From: Crassaminicella thermophila
GTDB taxonomy: Bacteria; Bacillota; Clostridia; Peptostreptococcales; Thermotaleaceae
NCBI RefSeq assembly: GCF_008152325.1
Contig: NZ_CP042243.1
Location: 811,026-875,025, forward strand
DNA length: 64,000 nucleotides
Reading direction: 5' to 3'
The notes beneath the pieces are model-generated. The model was not told where the DNA came from. It was given only the letters and a program-made list of their open reading frames with translations, and ran no database searches. Below are positions 38,242 to 47,239 of this stretch, in pieces (positions within the stretch are counted from its first letter, which is position 1; every line of letters begins with the position of its first letter). Position numbers and translations under genes: made by a program.

Positions 38242-38270
38242 TTGAATTTTGATCAAAACAAATATAGAAT
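38242..38270 (+). promoter_or_regulatory. Promoter of the tup-moe-moa operon
   Basis: TTGAAT at 38242-38247 and TAGAAT at 38265-38270, 17-base spacer. The spacer holds the small palindrome TTTTGATCAAAA, a possible operator. No molybdenum-cofactor riboswitch was recognised. Confidence 0.7.
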
Positions 38271-38323
38271 AAAAGAGAGTGTTACAAATTTTGGATAAAT
38301 TATAATTTATTGGGGGAATAAAA

Positions 38324-39190
38324 ATGAAATTGGGAAAGAAAAAAATTTTTAGTCTTGCTTTGATACTTGTATTGGTAATAGCTTTACTATCAGGTTGCGT
38401 ACAAACAGCACCAACAGAGGAGACAAGTAAAGAAGTGAAAAACAGCAGTATCATTTTGGCTACTACAACAAGCACAGAAAATAGTGGTTTGCTAGATTAT
38501 CTACTGCCTGTTTTTGAAAAAGATACAGGGATTAAAGTAAAGGTAGTAGCAGTTGGAACAGGGAAAGCATTAAAAATGGGAGAAGACGGGGAAGCAGACG
38601 TATTGTTAGTACATGCTAAGTCTTCTGAAGAAGCTTTTGTAAAAGCAGGTCATGGCTTAGAAAGATTTGATGTTATGTATAATGATTTTGTGATAATTGG
38701 ACCAAAGAACGATCCTGCTAAACTTTATGAAAATGCATCGAATGATGTAATAAAGGCTTTTAAATTAATTAATAAAGGGAATGCAAAATTTGTATCAAGA
38801 GGGGATGATTCTGGTACCCATAAAAAGGAGAAAAAATTCTGGGAAGAAGCGGGAATTGAGCCTAAAGGAGATTGGTATTTGTCAGCTGGTAAAGGAATGG
38901 GAGATGTAATCCAGATGGCAAATGAGATAGAAGGATATACTTTATCTGATAGAGCTACTTATTTATCAATGAAAGATAAAATTGATTTAGAAATTCTTGT
39001 AGAAGGAGATAATAAATTATTTAACCAATATGGAGTCATTGCCGTAAATCCTAATAAAAATGAAAAGATTAATAATGATGGAGCACAAAAGTTTATAGAT
39101 TGGATTTTGGGAGAAAAAGCACAAGGGCTTATTAAAGCATTTGGAAAAGATAAATTTTCTAAACCTTTATTTATTCCAAATGCAAGATAG
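38324..39190 (+). CDS. tupA: Tungstate-binding lipoprotein TupA
   Basis: The substrate-binding lipoprotein of a tungstate ABC importer, 288 residues. The signal peptide ends in the lipobox LLSGC, whose cysteine is lipidated. The mature protein begins with LATTTSTENSGLLDYLLPVF; the TTTST motif is the hallmark of TupA and distinguishes it from ModA and WtpA. SRGDDSGTHKKEKKFW is the second ligand loop. It is the first gene of an operon with the permease and ATPase and with cofactor genes, so the metal is used for pterin cofactors. Confidence 0.95.
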   Translation: MKLGKKKIFSLALILVLVIALLSGCVQTAPTEETSKEVKNSSIILATTTSTENSGLLDYLLPVFEKDTGIKVKVVAVGTGKALKMGEDGEADVLLVHAKSSEEAFVKAGHGLERFDVMYNDFVIIGPKNDPAKLYENASNDVIKAFKLINKGNAKFVSRGDDSGTHKKEKKFWEEAGIEPKGDWYLSAGKGMGDVIQMANEIEGYTLSDRATYLSMKDKIDLEILVEGDNKLFNQYGVIAVNPNKNEKINNDGAQKFIDWILGEKAQGLIKAFGKDKFSKPLFIPNAR

Positions 39191-39205
39191 ACAGGAGTGA
39201 TAAAT

Positions 39206-39895
39206 GTGGGAGAAATATGGGAAGGATTTAAGGATGCATATAATCTTTTGATTTCTTTTGATGAAGAAGTTTATAAAATTATTCTGTTATCCTTATATGT
39301 TTCTCTCACTGCTACTTTTGTTTCTAGTTTTTTTTCAGTGCCAGCAGGTATTTTTTTAGGAATAGTAGACTTTAAATTTAAAAAAGTTGTTGTTAGGGGA
39401 ATCTATACCCTCATGAGTATGCCCCCTGTTATTGCAGGCTTAGTAGTATTTTTGCTTATATCTAGAAAAGGGCCTTTTGGATTTTTAGGATTAAGTTTTA
39501 CACCTGCTGCAATGATTATTGCACAAACTTGTTTGGTTATTCCTATTATTACAGGAATTGTTTATAATGGGACAAAGCAAAAAGGACAAAGGATCAAAAT
39601 GGTTGCTAAAACCTTAGGAGCCGATAAATTTCAAACATTAAGTTTACTTTTAAAGGAGCTGCGTGTGAACGTATTTACAGGGATTGTTACGGGATATGGT
39701 AGAGCTATATCAGAAGTAGGTGCAGTAATGATTGTAGGAGGAAATATTAAAGGCTATACAAGAGTGATGACGACATCCATTGCAATGCTTCAGAGTATGG
39801 GAGATTATTCGATGGCAATTGCAATTGGAATTGTTTTAATTATGATTTCTTTTGTCATTAATGGTATACTTTATAATTTTCAACAGGGTGAGTAA
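39206..39895 (+). CDS. tupB: Tungstate ABC transporter permease TupB
   Basis: An inner-membrane permease of about 229 residues with five or six helices and the binding-protein-dependent transport signature near residue 140 (KTLGADKFQTLSLLLKEL, the EAA loop that contacts the ATPase). I start it at GTG 39206, eight bases after the AGGAG site; an in-frame GTG nine bases upstream overlaps that site. It lies between tupA and tupC, with one base between its stop and the tupC start. Confidence 0.93.
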   Translation: MGEIWEGFKDAYNLLISFDEEVYKIILLSLYVSLTATFVSSFFSVPAGIFLGIVDFKFKKVVVRGIYTLMSMPPVIAGLVVFLLISRKGPFGFLGLSFTPAAMIIAQTCLVIPIITGIVYNGTKQKGQRIKMVAKTLGADKFQTLSLLLKELRVNVFTGIVTGYGRAISEVGAVMIVGGNIKGYTRVMTTSIAMLQSMGDYSMAIAIGIVLIMISFVINGILYNFQQGE

Positions 39896-39896
39896 T

Positions 39897-40604
39897 ATGC
39901 AAATTTCTATTAACAATTTAGTAAAAGAATATAATGGACATCGTGTATTAGATGTAGGATATTTAAATATCAATAAAGGAACAATTCTAGGAATTATTGG
40001 ACCTAATGGAGCAGGGAAAAGTACATTGATAAAGATTATAGGAGGATTAGAAGAAGCAACGAGTGGGCAAGTTTATTATAATGGGAAAAAAATATACTCT
40101 CAAAAAGATATTACAGTAGTATTTCAAAAGCCTTATTTACTTAGGACAACAGTGTTTAATAATGTTGCTTATCCACTAATGATTCGAAAAGAAAAGAAAA
40201 AAGCTATAAATAATAAGGTAAACAAAATCTTAAAGGAGATTGGAATAGAGAATCTTAAGAATCAAAAGGCTTGGACATTATCAGGAGGAGAGATGCAGAA
40301 AGTTGCTTTGGCTAGAGCATTAATATTTCGTCCTTCATTATTAATATTAGATGAACCAATGTCTAATATGGATCCTTCTTCTATTGCTATTATGGAAGAG
40401 ATGATAAAAAAAATTAACCAAATAGAAAAAACAACTGTCATAATAATTACCCATAGCCTTCAGCAAGCAAAGAGAATCTGTAAGGAAGTTGTTTTTATGC
40501 ATAAAGGAAAAGTACAAGAGTTTGGGAGTATGAAAGAAGTGATTTTTAATCCTAAAAACCATATTACAAAAGCATTTATTCAAGGAGAGCTTTTGATTTC
40601 ATAA
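39897..40604 (+). CDS. tupC: Tungstate ABC transporter ATPase TupC
   Basis: The ATPase of the importer, about 235 residues. Walker A is IIGPNGAGKSTLIKII, the signature is TLSGGEMQKVALARAL, Walker B is LLILDEPMSNMD, and the H-loop is IITHS. The start is ATG 39897, directly after the tupB stop and next to the AGGGTGAG site; the frame is open further upstream inside tupB but without a ribosome binding site. moeA follows after 12 bases. Confidence 0.94.
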   Translation: MQISINNLVKEYNGHRVLDVGYLNINKGTILGIIGPNGAGKSTLIKIIGGLEEATSGQVYYNGKKIYSQKDITVVFQKPYLLRTTVFNNVAYPLMIRKEKKKAINNKVNKILKEIGIENLKNQKAWTLSGGEMQKVALARALIFRPSLLILDEPMSNMDPSSIAIMEEMIKKINQIEKTTVIIITHSLQQAKRICKEVVFMHKGKVQEFGSMKEVIFNPKNHITKAFIQGELLIS

Positions 40605-40616
40605 AGGGGGTAGATC

Positions 40617-41843
40617 ATGAAGCTTTTAAATGTAGATACGGTGGAAGAAGTAAAACAAAAAATAGATCATTACTTTGAACATTTTCATATAGGAACTGAA
40701 GTAATTAATATAACAGAGGCTCTAGATAGAATTTTATCAGAAGATGTATATGCTTCTATAGATTTACCAGAATTTAATCGATCAACAGTAGATGGATATG
40801 CAGTAGTTTCAAAAGATACATTTGGGGTTAATGAGAGCTTGCCTACCTTTTTAGAGGTTGTTGGAAAGGTAGAAATGGGAGAGAATACAACTTTGTCTAT
40901 TATTAGTGGGCAAGCAGCTTATGTTCCTACTGGTGGAATGATTCCGATTGGTGCTGATGGGGTTGTGATGATTGAGTATGTTGAAAATCTTGATAATAAG
41001 ACAATTGCAGTTTATCATCCTGTTGCACCAGGTGATGGGATAATTAAAAAGGGAGAGGATATAAAAAATAATTCTTTATTACTTTCTAAAGGAAGAAAAT
41101 TAAAATCACAGGATATAGGGGCTTTAGCAGCTGTTGGAGTAGATAAAGTAAAGGTTTTTAAAAAAATAAAGACAGCCATTATTTCAACAGGAGATGAAAT
41201 CGTTGATATAACTTGTAAAGTAAAGCTTGGACAGATTCGAGATATTAATACTTATTCTTTATCAGCAATGGTTATTAAAATGGGAGGAGAAGTTACAAAA
41301 AAGATTGTTGTAGAGGATAATTATGAAACCTTAAGAGATATAGTAAAGATGGCAATAAAAGAGAACGATTTTGTTGTTATTTCTGGTGGAAGTTCTGTTG
41401 GAGAAAAGGATTTAACAGAAAAAGTGATAGATTCTTTTGGGGATGTAGGGGTTTTTGTTAATGGAGTTTCTATAAAGCCTGGAAAACCAACTATTATTGG
41501 GAAGGTAGAGAATACAGCTATATTCGGATTGCCTGGACACCCGGTTTCTGCCATTGTTGTATTTCGATTATTTGGAGGGTACTTAAGAGATAAAGTATTT
41601 TCTATAAATGAGAAAAAAATAGGGATTTATGCCATATGTGATGCCAATATACATTCTTCTGAAGGAAAAGAGACGTATCAAATGGTCAGGATAGAAGAGA
41701 AAGATAATGAATATATAGCAAAACCAATTCATGGAAAATCTGGAGCTATTTCATTAATGACTAAGGCAGAAGGATATATAAAGATTGATACAAATAAAGA
41801 GGGGGTTAAAAAGGGAGAAAAGGTAAAAGTGATTCTTTTATAA
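40617..41843 (+). CDS. moeA: Molybdopterin molybdenumtransferase MoeA
   Basis: MoeA inserts molybdate (or tungstate) into adenylated molybdopterin. The 408-residue protein has the usual four-domain layout: LPEFNRSTVDGYAVVSKD and PTGGMIPIGADGVVMIE in the first half, and in the MogA-like domain TGDEIVD, VVISGGSSVGEKDLT and GLPGHPVSA. A G-rich ribosome binding site precedes the ATG. A second MoeA-type gene follows, so the pair may handle different metals or steps. Confidence 0.95.
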   Translation: MKLLNVDTVEEVKQKIDHYFEHFHIGTEVINITEALDRILSEDVYASIDLPEFNRSTVDGYAVVSKDTFGVNESLPTFLEVVGKVEMGENTTLSIISGQAAYVPTGGMIPIGADGVVMIEYVENLDNKTIAVYHPVAPGDGIIKKGEDIKNNSLLLSKGRKLKSQDIGALAAVGVDKVKVFKKIKTAIISTGDEIVDITCKVKLGQIRDINTYSLSAMVIKMGGEVTKKIVVEDNYETLRDIVKMAIKENDFVVISGGSSVGEKDLTEKVIDSFGDVGVFVNGVSIKPGKPTIIGKVENTAIFGLPGHPVSAIVVFRLFGGYLRDKVFSINEKKIGIYAICDANIHSSEGKETYQMVRIEEKDNEYIAKPIHGKSGAISLMTKAEGYIKIDTNKEGVKKGEKVKVILL

Positions 41844-41855
41844 AGGGGGATGGCA

Positions 41856-43781
41856 TTGAAAAATAAAGAACGCAATTTATATCTTTCAAATGTTGCAGTA
41901 GAAAAAGCACTGAATATTTTTTTAGAAAGAATAAATAAAAATTTAAAAAACCATGAGAAAGAGTTTATTTCAGTGATTGATTCTCTTGGACGGGTTAGCG
42001 CATCTGCTGTATTTGCAAAATATTCTTCACCAAATTATAATGCATCAGCAATGGATGGGATTGCAGTAAAAGCATCTACTACATTTTTTGCTTCTGAAAG
42101 AAATCCAATACAACTTAAGATCAATAAAGACTTTATTTATGTAGATACAGGGGAGCCAATAAAGAAGCCTTATGATGCTGTTATTATGATTGAAGATGTC
42201 GTAGAAATAGATGAAGAAAGGGTAGAAATAATAAAAGCAGCTTCTCCTTGGCAGCATATCCGTCCTATAGGAGAAGATATTGTAGCTAATGAGATGATTA
42301 TTCCATCAAATCACATCATCAGACCGGTAGATATAGGTGCATTATTAAGTGGAGGAATATATGAATTAAAGGTTTATAAAAAGCCTAAAGTAGGTATTAT
42401 TCCTACAGGTACGGAAATTATTGAACCAGGAGAAAAAATGGAAGATGGAAAAATTATTGAATCTAATTCTAGAGTATTTGAAGGACTTGTAAAAGAGTTA
42501 GGGGGAGAGCCTAATCGATACAAGCCAGTACCAGATGATTATTATTTATTAAAGAGTACTATTTTAAAAGCAATAGATGAAAATCATATAGTTATTATAA
42601 ATGCTGGGTCTTCGGCAGGAACAAAAGATTATACAAAAAAATTAGTGGATGAATTAGGAGAGGTACTTGTTCATGGAATTGCAACAAAACCAGGAAAACC
42701 AACTATACTTGGGGTAATAAATGAAAAGGCGGTTATTGGTATACCAGGATATCCTGTTTCTGCTTATTTTGTATTTGATACTTTTGTAAAGCCTCTTATC
42801 AAAAAATATCAAGGACAATATATGGATGATTCAAATAAAGTTCAGGCTGTTTTATCAAAGCGGATTGTTTCTTCTTTAAAACATAAGGAATTTGTCAGAA
42901 TTAAATTAGGAAGAGTAGATGAGCAGCTGATTGCGACCCCTCTTAGTCGAGGTGCAGGTGTAAGCATGTCTCTTGTAAGGGCTGATGGAGTATTTGTTAT
43001 TCCTCAAAATAGTGAAGGGGTTGAGGCTGGTGAAAAGATAGAAGTATCCTTATTAAAACCATTAAATAAAATCAATAAAACGATTGTATCTATAGGAAGT
43101 CATGATTTGATTATGGATTTAATCGGAAATCTTATCCATAAACAAAATGCTTTTTATGATTTATCATCTGCTCATGTTGGAAGTCTAGGTGGAATTATGG
43201 CATTAAGACGTAGGGAAGCTCATATTGCTCCTATTCATTTATTAGATGCTACAACGGGTGAGTATAATGTATCATTTGTTAAAAAATATTTATCAAATCT
43301 AGATATGGCCCTTATAAAGGGAGTAAAAAGAGTACAAGGAATTATTATTCAGAAAGGAAATCCAAAAAATATCTATGACTTTGAAGATTTATTAAAAGAA
43401 GAAATTGTATTTGTAAATAGGCAAAGAGGGGCTGGAACAAGGATTTTGCTAGATTATGAACTAAAAAAACGAAAAATAAATCCAAGCAAAATAATAGGTT
43501 ATGACAGAGAAATGACTACCCATATGGCTGTAGCAGCTGCAGTAGCATCAGGATCAGCAGATGCAGGCGTTGGGGTTTTATCAGCAGCGAAGGCAATGGA
43601 TTTAGAATTTATTCCTATAGGAGAAGAAGAATATGATTTTTTAGTTCCTGTGAAATATTTAGATAAAGGTATGATACAACTATTTATAAAAGTTATAAAA
43701 TCTAAAGAATTTAAAGAAATATTAGAAAATATGGGCGGTTATGGATTAGAACATACGGGGGAGATTATAAAGGTTAAATAA
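41856..43781 (+). CDS. MoeA fused to a C-terminal periplasmic-binding-protein-like domain
   Basis: A protein of about 641 residues. The first 400 are a second MoeA (SPNYNASAMDGIAVKAS, IPTGTEIIEPGE, INAGSSAGTKDYT, GIPGYPVSAYF). The last 230 form a PBP-like/'LysR substrate-binding' domain (GSHDLIMDLIGNLIHKQNAF, then ...FVNRQRGAGTRILLDYEL), as in the long MoeA variants of Clostridia and archaea. The extra domain may bind molybdate or tungstate; that is inference. I prefer the TTG at 41856: the AGGGGG site ends six bases before it, while an ATG at 41850 touches that site directly. Confidence 0.88.
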   Translation: MKNKERNLYLSNVAVEKALNIFLERINKNLKNHEKEFISVIDSLGRVSASAVFAKYSSPNYNASAMDGIAVKASTTFFASERNPIQLKINKDFIYVDTGEPIKKPYDAVIMIEDVVEIDEERVEIIKAASPWQHIRPIGEDIVANEMIIPSNHIIRPVDIGALLSGGIYELKVYKKPKVGIIPTGTEIIEPGEKMEDGKIIESNSRVFEGLVKELGGEPNRYKPVPDDYYLLKSTILKAIDENHIVIINAGSSAGTKDYTKKLVDELGEVLVHGIATKPGKPTILGVINEKAVIGIPGYPVSAYFVFDTFVKPLIKKYQGQYMDDSNKVQAVLSKRIVSSLKHKEFVRIKLGRVDEQLIATPLSRGAGVSMSLVRADGVFVIPQNSEGVEAGEKIEVSLLKPLNKINKTIVSIGSHDLIMDLIGNLIHKQNAFYDLSSAHVGSLGGIMALRRREAHIAPIHLLDATTGEYNVSFVKKYLSNLDMALIKGVKRVQGIIIQKGNPKNIYDFEDLLKEEIVFVNRQRGAGTRILLDYELKKRKINPSKIIGYDREMTTHMAVAAAVASGSADAGVGVLSAAKAMDLEFIPIGEEEYDFLVPVKYLDKGMIQLFIKVIKSKEFKEILENMGGYGLEHTGEIIKVK

Positions 43782-43796
43782 AAAGAGGGGATAAAA

Positions 43797-44762
43797 ATGA
43801 AGGATCCTTTTGGTAGAAGCATTAATTATCTTAGAGTTTCAGTTACAGATTTATGCAATTTAAGATGTAAATATTGTATGCCAAAAGAAGGTGTTTATAA
43901 AAGAAAGCACGAACAAATTTTATCCATTGAGGAGATATTTAAAGTAGTAAAAGCATCAGTGAATTTGGGAATAGAAAAGGTAAGAATAACAGGAGGAGAA
44001 CCCCTTGTTCGCAAAGGGATGATTCATTTAATTGAGAAGATATCTAACTTAGAAGAAATAAAAGATGTTGCTTTAACAACTAATGGTACTTTACTAAAAA
44101 AATATGCAAAAGATTTAAAACATGCAGGATTAAAGCGTGTAAATATTAGCCTAGATACCTTAAAAGCAGAAAAATATAGTGAAATAACAAGGGGCGGAAG
44201 ATTAGGGGATGTTTTAGAAGGAATAGAAGAAGCAAAAAAGATAGGTCTTTTTCCAGTTAAATTAAATGTGGTGGTCATAGGTGGTTTTAATGATGATGAA
44301 ATCATGGATTTTGTAAATTTAACCATAAAAGAAAATATAGAAGTTCGCTTTATAGAATTAATGCCTATTGGTCAAGCAAGCAAATGGGCAAAATCTAAAT
44401 TTTTATCTAATGATGTTTTAAAATATCAGCTAAAAGATTTAATCCCTGTATATGAGGGAGATAAAAGCAGTCCTGCTCAGTACTTTAAATTTGCTGATGC
44501 AAAAGGAAAAGTAGGGTTTATAAATCCTATAAGTCATCATTTTTGTAAGTATTGCAACCGTATACGTCTAACTGCAGATGGTAGGTTAAAGCCCTGCTTA
44601 CACTCAAATAAGGAAATTGATTTAAAATCTATTCTAAGGCAAAAAAATGGAAATTTAGAAGATATGATTAAAATTGCTATTTATAAAAAACCTAAGGAAC
44701 ATAAATTAAATGAAAAGGATCATCAACCTATTATAAGAGATATGGTTAGAATAGGAGGATAA
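43797..44762 (+). CDS. moaA: GTP 3',8-cyclase MoaA
   Basis: MoaA is the radical SAM enzyme that, with MoaC, turns GTP into cyclic pyranopterin monophosphate, the first step of molybdopterin synthesis. The 321 residues include the radical SAM cluster motif DLCNLRCKYCMP, the SAM-binding ITGGEPLVRKG, the second 4Fe-4S site HHFCKYCNRIRLTADGRLKP plus a further Cys, and the C-terminal double glycine (VRIGG) needed for catalysis. moaC starts two bases after it. Confidence 0.97.
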   Translation: MKDPFGRSINYLRVSVTDLCNLRCKYCMPKEGVYKRKHEQILSIEEIFKVVKASVNLGIEKVRITGGEPLVRKGMIHLIEKISNLEEIKDVALTTNGTLLKKYAKDLKHAGLKRVNISLDTLKAEKYSEITRGGRLGDVLEGIEEAKKIGLFPVKLNVVVIGGFNDDEIMDFVNLTIKENIEVRFIELMPIGQASKWAKSKFLSNDVLKYQLKDLIPVYEGDKSSPAQYFKFADAKGKVGFINPISHHFCKYCNRIRLTADGRLKPCLHSNKEIDLKSILRQKNGNLEDMIKIAIYKKPKEHKLNEKDHQPIIRDMVRIGG

Positions 44763-44764
44763 TT

Positions 44765-45274
44765 ATGTTTACCCACATAGATGAAAATGGAAGAGTAAAA
44801 ATGGTAGAAGTAGGAGATAAAGAAGATACAAAAAGATTAGCAGTAGCAAGAGGATGTATTAAGGTAGCAAAAAGTACAATGAAGATGATTCAAGAAGGAA
44901 AGATGAAAAAGGGAGACGTTTTATCTGTAGCACAAATAGCAGGGATTATGGGAGCAAAAAAAACTAGTGAGAATATTCCTATGTGCCACAACATATTTAT
45001 TACAGGAGTTGACATGAAATTTTACTTAGATGAAGAAAGATCTGTTATTCATATTGAAGGAGTAGTAAAAACAATAGGAAAGACTGGGGTTGAGATGGAA
45101 GCATTAAATGCAGTATCTGTTGCGGCTTTAACGATTTATGATATGTGTAAAGCAGTAGATAAAGATATGGTTATTTCTGATATAAGATTGGTAAAAAAGA
45201 CAGGAGGAAAGTCAGGGACTTACATTAGAGAGGGGGAGAAATTTGAAAGGGAAAGTTTTGGCAGTAAATATTAG
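44765..45274 (+). CDS. moaC: Cyclic pyranopterin monophosphate synthase MoaC
   Basis: MoaC completes formation of cyclic pyranopterin monophosphate. The 169-residue protein has the family motifs KMVEVGDKEDTKRLAVARG, GAKKTSENIPMCHNIFI and TIGKTGVEMEALNAVSVAAL, which line the active site. Its end overlaps the following MOSC gene by 32 bases. No moaD, moaE or moeB is in the window, so MPT synthase must be encoded elsewhere. Confidence 0.96.
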   Translation: MFTHIDENGRVKMVEVGDKEDTKRLAVARGCIKVAKSTMKMIQEGKMKKGDVLSVAQIAGIMGAKKTSENIPMCHNIFITGVDMKFYLDEERSVIHIEGVVKTIGKTGVEMEALNAVSVAALTIYDMCKAVDKDMVISDIRLVKKTGGKSGTYIREGEKFERESFGSKY

Positions 45275-45683
45275 TAAAAAAAAGGGAGTTGTAAAAACAC
45301 CTATAGAAGAAGGAGTTTTTCAAGAAGGACATGGTTTGGTAGGGGATGCCCATGCTGGAAAATGGCATAGACAGGTTAGTTTACTTGGTGTTGAAAGTGT
45401 TGAAAAAATGAAACAAGCAGGAGTTAAGGGACTCTGCAATGGAAAATTTGCTGAAAACCTGACAACAGAAGGAATTGTTTTACATAAATTACCTATAGGT
45501 ACAAAACTAAAAATAGGAGAAACTATTCAAGAGGTTTCTCAAATAGGAAAAGAGTGTCATGATGGTTGCATTATAAAAAAACAGGTAGGTAAGTGTATTA
45601 TGCCAAATGAAGGAATCTTTACAAGGGTTTTAAAGGGTGGAAAAATTAGGGCAGGTGATTTAATAGAAGTGATAGAATCGTAA
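45243..45683 (+). CDS. MOSC domain-containing protein
   Basis: A 146-residue stand-alone MOSC domain. VGDAHAGKWHRQVSLLGVES and KECHDGCIIKKQVGKCIMP are the conserved ligand-binding stretches, with the cysteine that in MOSC proteins carries sulfur. Members of this short type are regularly coupled with moaC in Clostridia and may act in cofactor sulfuration or delivery, but the reaction is not known. Translation begins at TTG 45243 after a GGGGGAG site inside the end of moaC. It is the last gene of the tup-moe-moa operon. Confidence 0.9.
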   Translation: MKGKVLAVNISKKKGVVKTPIEEGVFQEGHGLVGDAHAGKWHRQVSLLGVESVEKMKQAGVKGLCNGKFAENLTTEGIVLHKLPIGTKLKIGETIQEVSQIGKECHDGCIIKKQVGKCIMPNEGIFTRVLKGGKIRAGDLIEVIES

Positions 45684-45722
45684 AAAACTCCTTGGTCAGA
45701 AAATGACTAAGGAGGTTTTATT
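45684..45722 (+). terminator. Terminator of the tup-moe-moa operon
   Basis: AAAACTCCTTGGTCA-GAAA-TGACTAAGGAGGTTTT, one G-T/mismatch in a 15-bp stem, with a T-rich end. Confidence 0.85.
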
Positions 45723-45885
45723 TATATAAAAATCTGAGCTTGTTGACAAATTTATTATAAATGAATTGAAAAATAACGCTCATAAACAAATTTTTAGAGA
45801 AAACTTTGCAATTATTCACTTTTATTTTTCAATCATAAATTTTATTTTGTCTATAGTATGAGATTTTATTTATATAAAAATCTGA
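45716..45885. repeat. MITE-like palindromic element, short copy, with 22-bp flanking repeats
   Basis: The element is flanked by an exact 22-bp direct repeat that begins TTTTATTTAT and ends AAAAATCTGA (45716-45737 and 45864-45885). The interior starts GCTTGTTGACAAA right at the repeat edge, the same edge as in the copy at 34.4 kb, and has the same imperfect inverted arms (ATTGAAAAATAACGCTCATA and CAATTATTCACTTTTATTTT). The GC-rich centre of the other copy is missing here. No ORF is inside. Part of the left repeat overlaps the terminator tail of the MOSC gene. Confidence 0.7.
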
Positions 45886-46304
45886 TTATATGACAAATTT
45901 TTGTTTGACATAAAGGAAAAATGAAGATAGAATTTTAATAATGGTGAAAATTTAAACGATCACACAAACAAATAACATGCAGAAAATACTAAAAATTCAA
46001 AAAAATAAATAATTAATTTTGCCAAAATGCAAATACCAAAATATAGAAGGAAAAATAATTATATAGAAAATGTATGGAATTTACATCAATACAAATAATT
46101 TGGAATTATATCAAACTATTTTGAAAATATGCCAGAAAATGATGGACAATTTCAAAAATGGAAAAAAAAACTTTGAAAAAGATTGATAAAAAATATACAA
46201 AATTCACTTATTATTTGATATAATGATGATAATTTGGTGTAAGACAAAAATTTGTTTTATTTATAAATTAATTTTTAAAATTACAATAAAGAGGGGGAGG
46301 TTCT
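45886..46304. other. AT-rich spacer with the hydrogenase promoter
   Basis: About 420 bases, more than 75% AT, without an ORF. An extended -10 promoter TTTGATATAAT (TATAAT at 46219-46224) is the best start for the hydrogenase transcript; no good -35 box is visible. The leader of about 75 bases ends in GGGGGAGG. I saw no Rex-type TTGTTAA-n4-TTAACAA palindrome. Confidence 0.5.
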
Positions 46305-46778
46305 ATGGCAAAGAAAATTTTTACAGAAGAAAACTTTGCAAAATTAGATGAAGTAATTCAAAAATATAAAGACACAAAAGGTGCTTTGATGCCAGTCTTA
46401 AATGATGCACAAAAAATATTTGGATGTGTTCCATTAGAAGTGCAAAAAAAGATTTCTGAAGGACTAAATATCCCTATGGCAGAGATCTATGGTGTTGTTA
46501 CTTTCTATGCACAATTCTCTCTTGAACCAAAAGGGGAGTATGTAATAGGAGTATGCTTAGGTACAGCTTGTTATGTAAAAGGTGCTCAAAAGATTATTGA
46601 CAGAATTAAGGAAGAAATTAATGTAGAGGTTGGAAAAACTTCACCAGATGGAAAATTCACATTAGAAGCGACTAGATGTATTGGTGCTTGTGGACTAGCT
46701 CCAGTATTAACTGTTAATGAAGATGTATATGGAAGATTAGTTGAATCAGATGTGCCTGGAATACTTGAAAAGTATTAA
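46305..46778 (+). CDS. NuoE-like [2Fe-2S] subunit of the bifurcating hydrogenase (HydC-type)
   Basis: A 157-residue thioredoxin-fold [2Fe-2S] protein of the NuoE family. The four cluster cysteines are visible in GVCLGTACYVKG (two) and RCIGACGLAPVL (two). In the trimeric electron-bifurcating hydrogenase this small subunit (HydC) passes electrons between flavin and clusters. It starts the hydrogenase operon, followed by a ferredoxin-like gene, a NuoF-like gene and HydA. Confidence 0.94.
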   Translation: MAKKIFTEENFAKLDEVIQKYKDTKGALMPVLNDAQKIFGCVPLEVQKKISEGLNIPMAEIYGVVTFYAQFSLEPKGEYVIGVCLGTACYVKGAQKIIDRIKEEINVEVGKTSPDGKFTLEATRCIGACGLAPVLTVNEDVYGRLVESDVPGILEKY

Positions 46779-46841
46779 TATTAATAACGGTGTAGGAGGA
46801 AAACGTTATTACGAAACCTTAAACTAGGAGGGGGACACTTT

Positions 46842-47207
46842 ATGAAATCTTTAGAGGAATTAGCAAAAATCCGTGAAGAAGTATTAAAAAAAGTTGATAT
46901 AAGATGTGATAGAGAAGGAACAAGAATTGTTGTAGGTATGGCTACTTGCGGTATATCTGCTGGTGCAAGACCAGTGCTTATGGCATTATTAGAAGAAGTA
47001 AAAAAGAGAAATCTTCAAGATGTAATTGTATCTCAGACAGGATGTATAGGTGTATGCAGATTAGAGCCAATCATTGAAGTATATAGACCAGGAGAAGAAA
47101 AAGTAACGTATGTAGAAATGACTCCAGAGAAAGCGAAGCAAGTTGTTGCAGAGCATATTGTCAATGGAAAAGTAATCGACAAATATACCATTGGAGCGGC
47201 AGAGTAA
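46842..47207 (+). CDS. Thioredoxin-like [2Fe-2S] ferredoxin domain protein
   Basis: A 121-residue protein of the thioredoxin-like [2Fe-2S] ferredoxin group. Two cysteine pairs, GMATCGISAG and QTGCIGVCRLEP, fit the cluster pattern. It sits between the NuoE- and NuoF-like subunits, as in many clostridial and Thermotoga-type hydrogenase operons, and is likely an electron-transfer partner. The 60-base spacer before it contains a short inverted repeat AATAACG/CGTTATT around a purine-rich stretch. Confidence 0.9.
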   Translation: MKSLEELAKIREEVLKKVDIRCDREGTRIVVGMATCGISAGARPVLMALLEEVKKRNLQDVIVSQTGCIGVCRLEPIIEVYRPGEEKVTYVEMTPEKAKQVVAEHIVNGKVIDKYTIGAAE

Positions 47208-47239
47208 TATAGATAAATAATTTGTGAGGAGGTAAGATG

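Noticed and set aside
38169-38323. Possible molybdenum-cofactor riboswitch before tupA
   Set aside because: The 155-base spacer is AT-rich and holds a normal promoter; no conserved Moco RNA structure is visible.
45886-46304. Rex operator before the hydrogenase operon
   Set aside because: No TTGTTAA/TTAACAA-type palindrome could be found in the spacer.
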